Origin: Dinoroseobacter sp013215265
Lineage (GTDB): Bacteria > Pseudomonadota > Alphaproteobacteria > Rhodobacterales > Rhodobacteraceae
Direction: 5' to 3'
NCBI GenBank assembly: GCA_963691755.1
Contig: OY829366.1
Coordinates: 992,001 to 1,056,000, forward strand
DNA: 64,000 bases
In this document: piece by piece, positions 8,962 to 17,805 of the stretch
How the letters are laid out: the number at the start of each line of letters is the position of its first letter
Numbering within the stretch: the stretch's first letter is position 1
The notes under the pieces: model-generated
The model's input: the letters and a program-made list of their open reading frames with translations, nothing else
The model's database searches: none
Told to the model about the DNA's origin: nothing
Position numbers and translations under genes: made by a program

Positions 8962-8965
8962 ATAA

Positions 8966-10414
8966 ATGTTCCTCTTGGAATTCATCGGTCAATTTCTGAC
9001 GCTCAACGATCTCGCTGTCTTGGCGATGTTCCTGACATTTATTTTCATGCTCTTCCGGGGCATCCCCGTGGCTTACGCACTGGTAGGTGTGAGCCTGATA
9101 TTTGTTCTGTTTGCCGAGATATTCCTTGATCCTTACCGGTCCAATTTCCGGGATATCATTGACTTCGATCGCACAGGTCTCAGCTACCAGCGCCTTGGTG
9201 CCTTGTCCGGGCGCCTTTTCGGCAACATCGTGAAGAACCCCGTTCTGGTCGCTCTGCCTATGTTTATCTTCATGGGTCTGATGTTGGATCAATCAGGCGT
9301 TGCACAGCGCATGATGCATTCGATGCAGAAGCTCTTTGGCGGGCTCAAGGGCGGTCTGTCGCTTACTGTGATGTTGATCGGCATTATTCTTGCGGCTTCC
9401 ACTGGCGTGATCGGAGCATCCGTGACGCTTTTGGGCCTGATGGCACTGCCGCAGATGATGAACCAGAATTATTCGAAACCCATTGCAACAGGAACAATCG
9501 CTTCTGCGGGAACGTTGGGCATACTGATCCCGCCTTCGATTATGCTGGTGATCATGTCTGACCAGCTGGCGATTTCGCTGGGTGACTTGTTCATGGGCGC
9601 GCTGTTCCCGGGGTTGATCCTGGGTGGCCTCTATATCGTGTTCATCGTTGTTTATGGGGTTCTGAACCCGTCTGCGATGCCGGCGCCTGAGAAAACGGAC
9701 GAAGTCGGATGGGACGTTGTGCTGGATGTGCTGCTGGCCGTCGTTCCGCCGCTTTTCCTGATCCTTATCGTGCTGGGGTCTATCTTTGCAGGTTTCGCGA
9801 CTCCGACAGAGGCTTCGGGTCTTGGAGCGCTGGGCGCAACATTTCTCGCGGTGGTAAACGGTAAGCTGAGCTTCAAGGTCCTCAAAGAGGTCAGCCGATC
9901 AACTTTGAATACCTCAGGCTACATCGTAGGCATTTTCTTGGCGGCGAACTTCTTTGCTTTCGTTTTGCGCCGCTATGGAGGGGATGAGATCGTTCAGCAT
10001 CTTGTCGGGAATGCATTCGAAAGCCCGTATTCAACCGTGATGTTCATCTTGTTCATCGTGTTCCTGTTGGGTTTTCTGCTCGACTGGATCGAGATCACGA
10101 TCATCATCATGCCGCTGATGTTGCCGATCATTCTGGCGCTTGATCTGGCCGTTCCCGGATTTGATGCGGTGCGTAATCCTTCGGTGGTTTGGTTTGCGAT
10201 CCTGGTCGCTGTGACGCTCCAGACGAGCTTCCTAACGCCTCCTGTGGGCTTCGCGCTTTTCTATCTGAAAGGTGTCTGCCCTCCGGGCGTCACGCTTGGG
10301 CATATCTACCAGGGGATCATTCCTTTCGTTCTGCTCCAGCTCCTAGGATTGGGGATCGTGTTCTACTTCCCAGCCCTTGCGACGTGGCTTCCGGCGGTGG
10401 CCTACGGGAACTGA
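8966..10414 (+). CDS. TRAP transporter large permease (DctM type)
   Basis: The 482-residue ion-transporter-superfamily subunit that carries solute translocation. Typical features: many hydrophobic helices, the PMFIFMGLMLDQSGVAQRM segment, the GTLGILIPPSIMLVI stretch and the C-terminal FLTPPVGFALFYLKGV. It follows the small permease with a gap of four bases and is followed by a terminator shared with the convergent metK. Length and motifs match the family. Confidence 0.92.
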   Translation: MFLLEFIGQFLTLNDLAVLAMFLTFIFMLFRGIPVAYALVGVSLIFVLFAEIFLDPYRSNFRDIIDFDRTGLSYQRLGALSGRLFGNIVKNPVLVALPMFIFMGLMLDQSGVAQRMMHSMQKLFGGLKGGLSLTVMLIGIILAASTGVIGASVTLLGLMALPQMMNQNYSKPIATGTIASAGTLGILIPPSIMLVIMSDQLAISLGDLFMGALFPGLILGGLYIVFIVVYGVLNPSAMPAPEKTDEVGWDVVLDVLLAVVPPLFLILIVLGSIFAGFATPTEASGLGALGATFLAVVNGKLSFKVLKEVSRSTLNTSGYIVGIFLAANFFAFVLRRYGGDEIVQHLVGNAFESPYSTVMFILFIVFLLGFLLDWIEITIIIMPLMLPIILALDLAVPGFDAVRNPSVVWFAILVAVTLQTSFLTPPVGFALFYLKGVCPPGVTLGHIYQGIIPFVLLQLLGLGIVFYFPALATWLPAVAYGN

Positions 10415-10433
10415 CGAAGCAGATCATGCGAAC

Positions 10434-10464
10434 AAAAAAAGGGCGCCTTGCGAGCGCCCTTTTT
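10434..10464. terminator. Bidirectional intrinsic terminator between the TRAP operon and metK
   Basis: GGGCGC (10441-10446) pairs with GCGCCC (10454-10459). Runs of A before and T after the stem extend it and provide the U-tract on either strand. It sits between two convergent genes. Confidence 0.85.
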
Positions 10465-10482
10465 CATAAGATCTTGGTTTGG

Positions 10483-11661
10483 TCAGACAGCCGCCTTGAG
10501 CGCCTCAACCAGGTCTGTTTTCTCCCAAGAGAACCCACCGTCGGCCTCAGGCGCGCGCCCAAAATGCCCGTACGCAGCCGTGCGCTGGAAAATCGGTTTG
10601 TTCAGGCCCAGATGTGTGCGAATGCCACGTGGGGTGAGATCCATGCATTCCGCAACAGCCGCCTCAATCTGACTTTCATGCACCTGGCCAGAGCCGTGGG
10701 TATCGGCGTAGATCGATAGTGGCTTCGCGACACCGATCGCATAGGACAACTGGATGGTGCAGCGATCGGCAAGCCCAGCGGCCACAACGTTCTTTGCCAG
10801 ATAGCGCGCGGCATAGGCTGCAGAACGGTCCACCTTGGTCGGGTCCTTGCCTGAAAATGCTCCACCGCCATGAGGGGCCGCACCGCCATAGGTATCGACG
10901 ATGATTTTGCGCCCCGTCAGGCCGGCATCCCCGTCAGGGCCTCCGATAACGAACTTGCCCGTCGGGTTCACATGCCACTCCGTGTCTGCACTGATCCAGC
11001 CGTCGGGCAGAGTTTCGCGGATGTAGGGTTCCACAACGGCGCGAACATCATCAGATGACATCGTTTCGTCCAGGTGCTGTGTCGACAATACGATGGATGT
11101 CACGCCAACGGGCTTTCCATCCTCATAGCGCACAGAAAGCTGAGATTTGGCATCCGGACCTAGAGTGGGTTCGCTCCCGTTCTTGCGCACCTCTGCCAGA
11201 CGGCGAAGAATAGCATGAGAATATTGGATCGGGGCAGGCATCAGGTCAGGGGTCTCGTTGACCGCGTAGCCGAACATTATCCCCTGATCACCCGCGCCTT
11301 CATCACCTTGTTCACCCGTTACGCCTTGCGCGATATGAGCGGATTGTTCGTGCAGCAGATTGGTGATCTCGCAGGTGTTCCAATGGAACTTATCCTGTTC
11401 ATAGCCAATATCCTTGATGCAGGCCCGGGCGATGTCTTCGATCTTGCCCATGTATTCGGCCAGTTTGTCCTGATCCGTCAGGCCAACCTCACCGCCAATA
11501 ACTACGCGATCGGTTGTTGCAAAGGTTTCGGCAGCCACGCGCGCCAGCGGGTCTTCGGCCAAGAAGGCGTCCAGAACTGCGTCAGAGATACGATCGCAGA
11601 CTTTGTCAGGATGTCCTTCGGATACGGATTCCGAAGTGAACAGGTAGTTGTTACGGGACAT
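10483..11661 (-). CDS. metK: S-adenosylmethionine synthase
   Basis: Makes S-adenosylmethionine from methionine and ATP in the cytoplasm. The 392-residue protein starts NNYLFTSESVSEGHPDKVCD, has the GEQGDEGAGDQG phosphate-binding loop near residues 120-130, and the GGGAFSGKDPTKVDRS motif near 265-280, all diagnostic. A SAM/SAH-type riboswitch covers the ribosome site just upstream, so translation is probably controlled by the product. The lnt gene lies upstream on the same strand with about 90 bases between. Confidence 0.97.
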   Translation of the reverse strand: MSRNNYLFTSESVSEGHPDKVCDRISDAVLDAFLAEDPLARVAAETFATTDRVVIGGEVGLTDQDKLAEYMGKIEDIARACIKDIGYEQDKFHWNTCEITNLLHEQSAHIAQGVTGEQGDEGAGDQGIMFGYAVNETPDLMPAPIQYSHAILRRLAEVRKNGSEPTLGPDAKSQLSVRYEDGKPVGVTSIVLSTQHLDETMSSDDVRAVVEPYIRETLPDGWISADTEWHVNPTGKFVIGGPDGDAGLTGRKIIVDTYGGAAPHGGGAFSGKDPTKVDRSAAYAARYLAKNVVAAGLADRCTIQLSYAIGVAKPLSIYADTHGSGQVHESQIEAAVAECMDLTPRGIRTHLGLNKPIFQRTAAYGHFGRAPEADGGFSWEKTDLVEALKAAV

Positions 11662-11666
11662 GAAAG

Positions 11667-11711
11667 TGCTCCATTAAGTGTCATCCGAACACGCCAGGAA
11701 GCCGTTGTGCC
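11667..11711 (-). promoter_or_regulatory. SAM/SAH riboswitch in the metK leader
   Basis: On the minus strand this leader contains the conserved blocks CACAACGGCTTCCTGGCGTG at its 5' part and ATGGAGCA at its 3' part, where the GGAG is the metK ribosome site. This is the pattern known for the small SAM/SAH pseudoknot riboswitch found upstream of metK in Rhodobacterales. Ligand binding is known to sequester the ribosome site. The RNA ends five bases before the metK start. Confidence 0.88.
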
Positions 11712-11750
11712 GGAACAATGGATCGCGCTTATACGCGTGCGCCTTGCGCG

Positions 11751-13259
11751 TCAATCGATCGATGCACGCCTGCGCGAAAATGCAGCCAGTGCGGCACAAA
11801 TCCAGAGACCATAGAGAGGAATTTCGCCCCATTGTGTATAAAACGTAGGCGTCATTCGTTGTGGCAGGGGGAGGTCGATAAATCCCGCTTCATTGAGCGG
11901 CAGACCAGCCACAATGCGCCCACGTGCATCGATGACAGCGGAGATCCCAGTATTGGCCACTCGGACGAGAGGTAGCCCGCGTTCCATCGCGCGCATACGC
12001 GCAATCTCCAGATGTTGCTGAGGGCCCGCGAAATTTCCAAACCAGGCGTCATTTGTAATCTGAAGCATGAAATTTGCACTACGGCTCAAATCCCGTCCAA
12101 GGCTCGGAAATATAGCCTCGTAACAGATCAACGGCAGCGCAGTTCCAAGCGGTCCCAGATCAATCAGATCTGGTCCAGAGCCTGCGGTAAACCCGTAGCC
12201 GTCACGCGAAGCCAGCCCTGCAATCCCAAGTCGGGCAAGCTGATCCCCAAAAGGAACGTATTCCCCGAATGGAACCAGATGAGACTTTTCATAGCTTTGC
12301 GTGATCGCTCCCTCTTGCCCAATCAAATTTAGGGTATTGTAGGCTTTGCGGTCCTGAAAGCGGTTCAGGCCAATGATGACGGGGCGGTTTTGGGCGGCCT
12401 CGGAAATTCTGCGCAAAACAGAGGCGTCTGCAGGCAAGCGCAACGCGACAGCTGTTTCTGGCCAGACAGTTAAAGCAACATCTCCTTCCGCGGCAGTCAT
12501 CTGCAATTGGCGTTCAAAAAAGACCTGGGTCCAGTCTGGATCCCATTTCAGGTGTTGAGGTGCGTTTGGTTGCACCAATCTGATTACAGGTGCATCTGCT
12601 GGGATTTCAGGCGCGCGCGATTGTTGCGCTCCAGACAACGTCAAGGCAACCGGCCCGATCGCAATCATTGCAATCGCCAGATAGGGAAGGGGACCTGCGA
12701 GAAGGAACACGCTTGCGGGAAACAAGAGCGTGAGGAAGGTCAATCCATGTGGCCCGATCCAGGCCAGCCATGCGGCACCCGGCCAGTTGATCCAGATACC
12801 ACCCAACAACCCCCAGGGAAGACCCGTAAAGACAAAGGACCGGAGAACCTCAACGATACTGAGGGCCAGTGCAAAGGCGAGGGCCCTGCGGCCAGGCCCT
12901 GCAGCCCAGGCTGAGATACGCCCTGCAATTCCCCAGAACAGGGCCAAGCCGGTGGCGAGGAAGAACAGCGCAAACGGAGCCATCCAAGCATGTCGATCAG
13001 GGTCGACCTGAAAGGGCTCCACGATCCAATGCATGGTCACGCCAAAGTAAAACACGCCACCAATCCAGGCAGTCCAGCCTGCGCTGGACGCGGTGCTTGC
13101 GCGCATCACGGCAGCAAAAAACACCATGAGACCAGCAAGGCTGACCCAGAGAAATGAAAACGGAGCATGCCCAAGTGCCATGAGTGCCCCCGCCGCCGCA
13201 GCAATGGGCAGACGGATCACATGCGGCCACGGTCCCTCAGGAATGACCGTCTCACGCAT
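11751..13259 (-). CDS. lnt: Apolipoprotein N-acyltransferase
   Basis: Inner-membrane enzyme that adds the third acyl chain to lipoproteins. The 502-residue protein has six or so N-terminal membrane helices (to about residue 210) followed by a nitrilase-type periplasmic domain. The catalytic triad is visible as E268 (WPETAV), K325 (YEKSHLVPFGEYVPF) and C379 (LICYEAIFP). The CBS-domain CorC-like gene ends five bases upstream, part of the familiar alphaproteobacterial ybeY-corC-lnt order. Confidence 0.95.
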   Translation of the reverse strand: MRETVIPEGPWPHVIRLPIAAAAGALMALGHAPFSFLWVSLAGLMVFFAAVMRASTASSAGWTAWIGGVFYFGVTMHWIVEPFQVDPDRHAWMAPFALFFLATGLALFWGIAGRISAWAAGPGRRALAFALALSIVEVLRSFVFTGLPWGLLGGIWINWPGAAWLAWIGPHGLTFLTLLFPASVFLLAGPLPYLAIAMIAIGPVALTLSGAQQSRAPEIPADAPVIRLVQPNAPQHLKWDPDWTQVFFERQLQMTAAEGDVALTVWPETAVALRLPADASVLRRISEAAQNRPVIIGLNRFQDRKAYNTLNLIGQEGAITQSYEKSHLVPFGEYVPFGDQLARLGIAGLASRDGYGFTAGSGPDLIDLGPLGTALPLICYEAIFPSLGRDLSRSANFMLQITNDAWFGNFAGPQQHLEIARMRAMERGLPLVRVANTGISAVIDARGRIVAGLPLNEAGFIDLPLPQRMTPTFYTQWGEIPLYGLWICAALAAFSRRRASID

Positions 13260-13264
13260 CTTTA

Positions 13265-14170
13265 TTATTCAGCGGCTGCGGCAGCAGGCCCAGGCAAGCG
13301 CACGCGAATGCGTTTGATGTTGCGCGGGTCGGCATCGACAATTTCGAACTGGGCACCGCTGATATGCGGAACCACTTCGCCCCTCGCAGGCACCCGGCCA
13401 AGCAACACGAAGACAAGCCCGCCGAGGGTGTCAACTTCTTCGTCTGTTTCTTCAGCGCTCAGTTGAAGTCCTAATTCCTCAGTCAGTTCATCAAGCGGTG
13501 CGCGTGCCTGTACAAGATAACAACCGGGTTTTTCCAAGGCCCAAAGCTGATCCTCTGGCTCGTCATGCTCGTCTTCGATTTCGCCGACGACCTGTTCGAT
13601 AAGATCCTCGATGGTCACAAGCCCGTCGACGCCGCCATACTCGTCAATGACCAGCGCCATGTGCATTCGTTCCGTTTGCATTTTTTGTAAAAGCACGCCG
13701 ATTGGCATCGACGGCGGGACAAAAAGCAGCGGGCGCACCATTCCTTTGAGGCTGAAGCGGGCCGTTTTCCCGTTAAACCCGTAATTCAGTGCAAGGTCCT
13801 TTAGGTGAACCAAACCAATTGGCGTATCCAAGGTTCGCGAAAACACAGGAAGTCGTGTGAGTCCGGTTTCCTGAAACACTTCGACGAGCTCAGGAAGCTT
13901 GATGTCAGATGCCACGGCTTCAATCTCAGCTCTCGGAACTGCGACGTCCTCAACGCGCATTCGCCGGAGGTTGCCCATGCCGATGACGCCAGCAACTGGA
14001 CGCGGCGTTTGGTCCGAAGCATCGTGGATGTTCGATGGTGCGTGTTGAGGCGCCCAAATCGCGTGCCTCAGTCGCGTGAACAAACCGTCCTGTTTATGGA
14101 TCGGTTTTGTTTCTGTCTGATCGTGCGCGCCCTGCGCTGCGCCAGACGGCGGTTCTATGCTTTCGCCCAT
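13265..14170 (-). CDS. HlyC/CorC-family protein with two CBS domains
   Basis: A 301-residue soluble protein: paired CBS domains (about residues 65-200, with RVEDVAVPRAEIEAV and MALVIDEYGGVDGLVTIEDL) followed by the CorC/HlyC transporter-associated domain at the C-terminus. No DUF21 membrane part is present. Such proteins are linked to magnesium/cobalt efflux or envelope homeostasis, but the function is not settled. It sits between ybeY and lnt as in many alphaproteobacteria. Confidence 0.9.
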   Translation of the reverse strand: MGESIEPPSGAAQGAHDQTETKPIHKQDGLFTRLRHAIWAPQHAPSNIHDASDQTPRPVAGVIGMGNLRRMRVEDVAVPRAEIEAVASDIKLPELVEVFQETGLTRLPVFSRTLDTPIGLVHLKDLALNYGFNGKTARFSLKGMVRPLLFVPPSMPIGVLLQKMQTERMHMALVIDEYGGVDGLVTIEDLIEQVVGEIEDEHDEPEDQLWALEKPGCYLVQARAPLDELTEELGLQLSAEETDEEVDTLGGLVFVLLGRVPARGEVVPHISGAQFEIVDADPRNIKRIRVRLPGPAAAAAE

Positions 14171-14212
14171 CGGTCCTTTCCGGTTGTCGGGCCGCTTGCA
14201 AGCAAGCGGATG

Positions 14213-14692
14213 TCATACATATGGGTCTGGAATTCCCATTTTGCCAAGTATTTCGCGTTCTAATTGCTCCATTAGCACGGCATCTGCGTCATTTATGTGG
14301 TCATAACCCAACAAATGCAGGGTTCCGTGCACCAAAAGGTGGCTGACATGGGCCTCAAATGGCTTGTTTTGAGTCTCTGCTTCACGGGTACAGGTCTCAA
14401 ACGCGATTGCGATATCTCCCAATTCTATATCGTCTGGTGCTTCTGGATGGGTTCCCGGAACATCCGGTGAGCGCTCTTCGTTTGGCCAGCTCAACACATT
14501 GGTGGGTTTCGGCTTGGCGCGGAAATCACCATTTAGCTCCGCAATGCGCGCATCATCGCAAGCAAGCAGTGCGATCTCAAAAGACTGCGCATCCAGATCG
14601 AGATGGGCGAGGGTGGCGCCGATTGCAGTGTTGGCCAAACTCATCAAAGCGTCTTCATCCCAAGTCTCGCTTTCAACGATCACATCAATCAT
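14213..14692 (-). CDS. ybeY: Endoribonuclease YbeY (16S rRNA maturation)
   Basis: Zinc-dependent single-strand endoribonuclease acting in 16S rRNA 3'-end maturation and ribosome quality control. The 159-residue protein carries the family signature HGTLHLLGYDH near its C-terminus, with three metal-ligand histidines, and LNGDFRAKPKPTNVLSWP in the middle. Its start lies inside the end of the upstream kinase-like gene (8-base overlap), so it is probably translationally coupled to it. Confidence 0.94.
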   Translation of the reverse strand: MIDVIVESETWDEDALMSLANTAIGATLAHLDLDAQSFEIALLACDDARIAELNGDFRAKPKPTNVLSWPNEERSPDVPGTHPEAPDDIELGDIAIAFETCTREAETQNKPFEAHVSHLLVHGTLHLLGYDHINDADAVLMEQLEREILGKMGIPDPYV

Positions 14693-15728
14693 GCGTCCGT
14701 TCCCATATTGCGGGTGTCAGGTTGTGATCTTCGATGAAAGCAAGCAGCCTAGTCAAATCTGCTTGACGATAAGCGCGCTTGTGGTCTGTGGAGTTGTCTA
14801 GCTCGACCGTTGCAATGACCGTCACGAACAGTTTTGCAATGACTGACTTAAGGTAGTCCTCCCAGCACGTCCCGGCCGCATATCCAGTTACTCCCTGTTG
14901 CAGCAACATGTTATGATAGGCGCTGATCCAGTGCCTTTCTTGTGCACGACGCAGTTTAGGTTCGACCGACGAAACCAGGAAATAGCTGACGTCCCATGTT
15001 CCGCGCCCTTTCCCTAAGAACTGCCAGTCGATAAAGAGCGCTCTGCCATCCGCGTCAAACAAGATGTTATCCATCTGGAGGTCGCGATGAAGCAAGGTTA
15101 GCGGACCGCGCTCTTGCATTTGCGAAAACACCTCGGTCGCGTGCTTGGCTACATATTCACCAAGTTTCAGAAAGCCCCTGCTGAGCGCCATATCCGGTAG
15201 CAATTCGCGTAAGGCAGTAGGGTAGTTTGCCCAATGGTCAGCGAAGACGAAATCCTTCAAAGCATTCACACCGCTAAGTGTTGCCACCTCTGGCTTGTTC
15301 CACCATTTGGCGTGGGTCCGGGCCAGTGAAGTCAGGACGGTGGTTACATCCTTCTCCCGGAGCCCGTTCACGAAGGGAACAGCGCGCGCAGCGCCAAGAT
15401 CTTCCATCAGAACAACGCTGGCACCGGTTTGCGCATCACAAGCGGCATAGCGCGTGTCTGGAACTGGCAAGCCATCTGCCCAAGATGTGTAGAAAGCAAC
15501 CTCACGGGCATTCGCAGCCGCTAGTCTTGAACGCATTTTTGCTTCTGCAGGCGACAGCTTTGCCACGAGCGTTTGATTTGGCAGTGACAACCGATAAAGC
15601 GCGCCGCCCATGAAGCCTTCGTTCTGACCTATCCGAGTAACTTCAACCTCGCGTATTGGGGCGCCAAGTACGGCACTCAACCAGCCGGCTGAAAGCGCAT
15701 CCGGTCCATCGGGAATCGGCAAGGTCAT
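14685..15728 (-). CDS. Aminoglycoside-phosphotransferase-like kinase family protein
   Basis: A 347-residue protein of the APH/choline-kinase-like fold. The catalytic loop HRDLQMDN (about residue 217) and the metal-binding aspartate in LFIDWQFLGKG (about residue 233) are intact, as is the N-terminal lysine in TLVAKLSP. The subgroup resembles the oxidoreductase/ecdysteroid-kinase-like proteins whose substrates are unknown. It is inserted between phoH and ybeY, which are commonly adjacent, and overlaps ybeY by eight bases, so it travels in the operon. Function cannot be assigned from sequence. Confidence 0.75.
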   Translation of the reverse strand: MTLPIPDGPDALSAGWLSAVLGAPIREVEVTRIGQNEGFMGGALYRLSLPNQTLVAKLSPAEAKMRSRLAAANAREVAFYTSWADGLPVPDTRYAACDAQTGASVVLMEDLGAARAVPFVNGLREKDVTTVLTSLARTHAKWWNKPEVATLSGVNALKDFVFADHWANYPTALRELLPDMALSRGFLKLGEYVAKHATEVFSQMQERGPLTLLHRDLQMDNILFDADGRALFIDWQFLGKGRGTWDVSYFLVSSVEPKLRRAQERHWISAYHNMLLQQGVTGYAAGTCWEDYLKSVIAKLFVTVIATVELDNSTDHKRAYRQADLTRLLAFIEDHNLTPAIWERTHD

Positions 15729-15737
15729 TTATTTGGA

Positions 15738-16766
15738 TCAGGTTTCAGCATCCGCGGCGTCATACGCCTCGATGATCTTGGCAACAAGCGGGTGACGCAC
15801 CACGTCTTTGGCCGAGAAATACGAGAAGCTGACACCACTCACGCCCTTCAGGATCGCCTCTGCATCCCGCAGGCCCGATTTCACGCCACGTGGCAGGTCC
15901 ACCTGCGACCGATCTCCAGTAATCACCATGCGTGATCCTTCCCCAAGTCGGGTCAGGAACATCTTCATTTGCATCGTCGTGGCATTCTGCGCTTCATCCA
16001 GTACGACAAATGCGTTCGACAAGGTTCGGCCCCTCATGAAGGCCAGCGGGGCGATCTCGATCCGTTTGTCCTCCAGAAGTTTGGCCATTTGCTTTCCTGG
16101 AAGGAAATCGTTCAGAGCGTCGTAGAGTGGCTGCATGTAAGGATCGACTTTGTCCTTCATGTCGCCAGGCAAGAAACCCAACCGCTCTCCGGCTTCAACT
16201 GCAGGTCGTGACAGGATAATCTTGTCGACCTGCCCCCCTAGGAACATTGATACGCCTACAGCAACCGCTAGGTACGTTTTCCCGGTACCTGCTGGACCGA
16301 TCCCAAAGCCCAATTCATTTTGCAAAAGCGCGCTGACATAGGCTTTCTGAGCTTGCGTGCGCGGTTCGATGACTTTCTTACGTGTGCGGAGTTCCAGCCG
16401 CCCGCCTTTGAACATCTCCATCTGATCGCCCGCGCGGCTGCCCGTATTTTCCCCTGAATCATCCAGTCGGATCATTCCATCGATATCGCCCGGTTCAATG
16501 GATCTTCCCGCCTCAACACGTTGATAGAGGGCATGTAACACGGCCTCAGCCTGTATTTGGGCTTCTGCATCGCCATGAATGCCGAGTATGTTCCCGCGCC
16601 TTGTGATCTGTACTGCCAGTTGGTGCTCAATCTGGGCAAGATTGCGATCAAATTCGCCGCACAGGTCTATCAGGTATCGGTTCAGATTCTGCGTATCTGG
16701 AAATTCGACGACCCGTTCTGGGGGTGGGGCTTCCGCGTTTAGCGGGGGCAGGGGCATGATCGCCAA
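15738..16766 (-). CDS. PhoH family ATPase
   Basis: A 342-residue cytoplasmic ATPase. Walker A is GPAGTGKTYLA (about residues 158-168), and Walker B is in AFVVLDEAQNATTMQMK. The N-terminal part is a KH-like region as in PhoH/PhoL proteins next to ybeY. A TTG start at 16766 is supported by GGAG seven bases upstream; an ATG three codons later is the alternative. It leads the phoH / kinase / ybeY / corC-like / lnt series. PhoH proteins are linked to RNA metabolism with YbeY, but the exact role is unsettled. Confidence 0.93.
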   Translation of the reverse strand: MAIMPLPPLNAEAPPPERVVEFPDTQNLNRYLIDLCGEFDRNLAQIEHQLAVQITRRGNILGIHGDAEAQIQAEAVLHALYQRVEAGRSIEPGDIDGMIRLDDSGENTGSRAGDQMEMFKGGRLELRTRKKVIEPRTQAQKAYVSALLQNELGFGIGPAGTGKTYLAVAVGVSMFLGGQVDKIILSRPAVEAGERLGFLPGDMKDKVDPYMQPLYDALNDFLPGKQMAKLLEDKRIEIAPLAFMRGRTLSNAFVVLDEAQNATTMQMKMFLTRLGEGSRMVITGDRSQVDLPRGVKSGLRDAEAILKGVSGVSFSYFSAKDVVRHPLVAKIIEAYDAADAET

Positions 16767-16886
16767 ATGGGGACTCCGTCTTGATTTGAACTAACGGTGC
16801 AATGGGTGAGCGACTGGGGCAACCCTTTGTTGAGGGAAAGTCACGCTAAAGGGATAGTGTTGCGTAAGAATCGCCCAGAAATGCAA

Positions 16887-16913
16887 GGGCCGCGCATGAG
16901 AAATGCACGGCCC
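16887..16913 (-). terminator. Hairpin downstream of the lipoprotein gene
   Basis: GGGCCG (16887-16892) pairs with CGGCCC (16908-16913), with GCAT/ATGC inside and one internal mismatch. On the minus strand the stem is followed by a modest T-rich tract. It lies just after the small lipoprotein gene and before phoH, so it probably ends transcription of the lipoprotein/OmpA pair. Confidence 0.5.
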
Positions 16914-16945
16914 GGAAACTTTTAACGCATTAAGCGACGATGGCA

Positions 16946-17242
16946 TCAGATTGGATCTGGAAACGCGCTGCCGCCTTTGAAGTCACCGATCGCGGTGTTG
17001 GGTGCCGCAGCACCGGAACAAACGGGTTTACCGTATCGATCCAGCCGTTGTGAAAGGTAGCCTTCTACGCCATCGTCGATGATCCAGTGATCACACCCGT
17101 TTGGGTCGATCCATATGCCGGCCTGCAGCTGGCTCAGATCCTTGGAGTCAAACCAGCGGTCCACTGTTTTATCGATTTTCTCATCACACCCGGCAAGCGC
17201 TATCGTTCCAGCAACAAGGGCAATCAGTTTTGTATTCTTCAT
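16946..17242 (-). CDS. Small lipoprotein with a DPxGCxHW module
   Basis: A 98-residue precursor with a lipoprotein signal (ALAGC, cysteine at residue 19). The mature part contains IWIDPNGCDHWIIDDGVEGY, which closely matches a segment of the OmpA-family protein encoded directly upstream (IWVDPDGCEHWVMDDGVEGY), followed in both by a basic stretch and PVC. The two genes are 11 bases apart, so the module was probably duplicated. I do not know this module's function; the paired cysteines suggest a disulphide-bonded periplasmic fold. Confidence 0.75.
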   Translation of the reverse strand: MKNTKLIALVAGTIALAGCDEKIDKTVDRWFDSKDLSQLQAGIWIDPNGCDHWIIDDGVEGYLSQRLDRYGKPVCSGAAAPNTAIGDFKGGSAFPDPI

Positions 17243-17253
17243 GTCCCGGACCC

Positions 17254-17805
17254 CTAGCGTATGCAGATGATTTCAACGCGGCGGTTTTGCTGCATTCCAG
17301 CGGCTGTCGCGTTCGAGGCCACAGGTGCACGTTCGCCCATCCCGCGGACATCAGCGATCCGTGCGCCGACCTGTGCGGCGACGGATGCTACAGCATTCGC
17401 GCGGTTATAACTGAGACGCATGTTGTAGGCATCACTGGCACGGCTGTCTGTATGACCCACAATGATGTAGCTGGTGGCGCCCGCCTGAGCAAAAAAGTTA
17501 GCAAGACGCTGCTTGTTGGCGTGGTTGATCCGATAGCTGTCTGTGGCAAAGAGCTGGTCGGAATTCATAACAGCACAGGATTCAAATCGGCGGCAGACCG
17601 GGATGCCTTGGCGATTAACATGAGGTGTCATGTAGCCTTCCACACCGTCATCCATCACCCAATGCTCACATCCGTCAGGGTCGACCCAAATCGTTGGAAC
17701 ATACCGCTGGCCTTGTTGCTGCGCTTCAGCGGAGGTCATACCTGTAATCAGTATTAGCCCGAGCGCAGCAACTGTAGCGCACATACGGGCAGATAACTTA
17801 ATCAC
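17254..17805 (-). CDS. OmpA-family peptidoglycan-binding protein with N-terminal DPxGCxHW module
   Basis: A 183-residue exported protein: signal peptide to about residue 28 (SAEA/Q), then the DPDGCEHWVMDDGVEGY module (about 41-60), then a C-terminal OmpA domain. The latter shows VGHTDSRASDAYNMRLSYNRA and NRRVEI, which hold the Asp and Arg that bind diaminopimelate. It therefore probably ties the outer membrane or periplasm to peptidoglycan. It is followed by the lipoprotein sharing the same module; both interrupt the usual miaB-phoH neighbourhood. Confidence 0.85.
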   Translation of the reverse strand: MIKLSARMCATVAALGLILITGMTSAEAQQQGQRYVPTIWVDPDGCEHWVMDDGVEGYMTPHVNRQGIPVCRRFESCAVMNSDQLFATDSYRINHANKQRLANFFAQAGATSYIIVGHTDSRASDAYNMRLSYNRANAVASVAAQVGARIADVRGMGERAPVASNATAAGMQQNRRVEIICIR

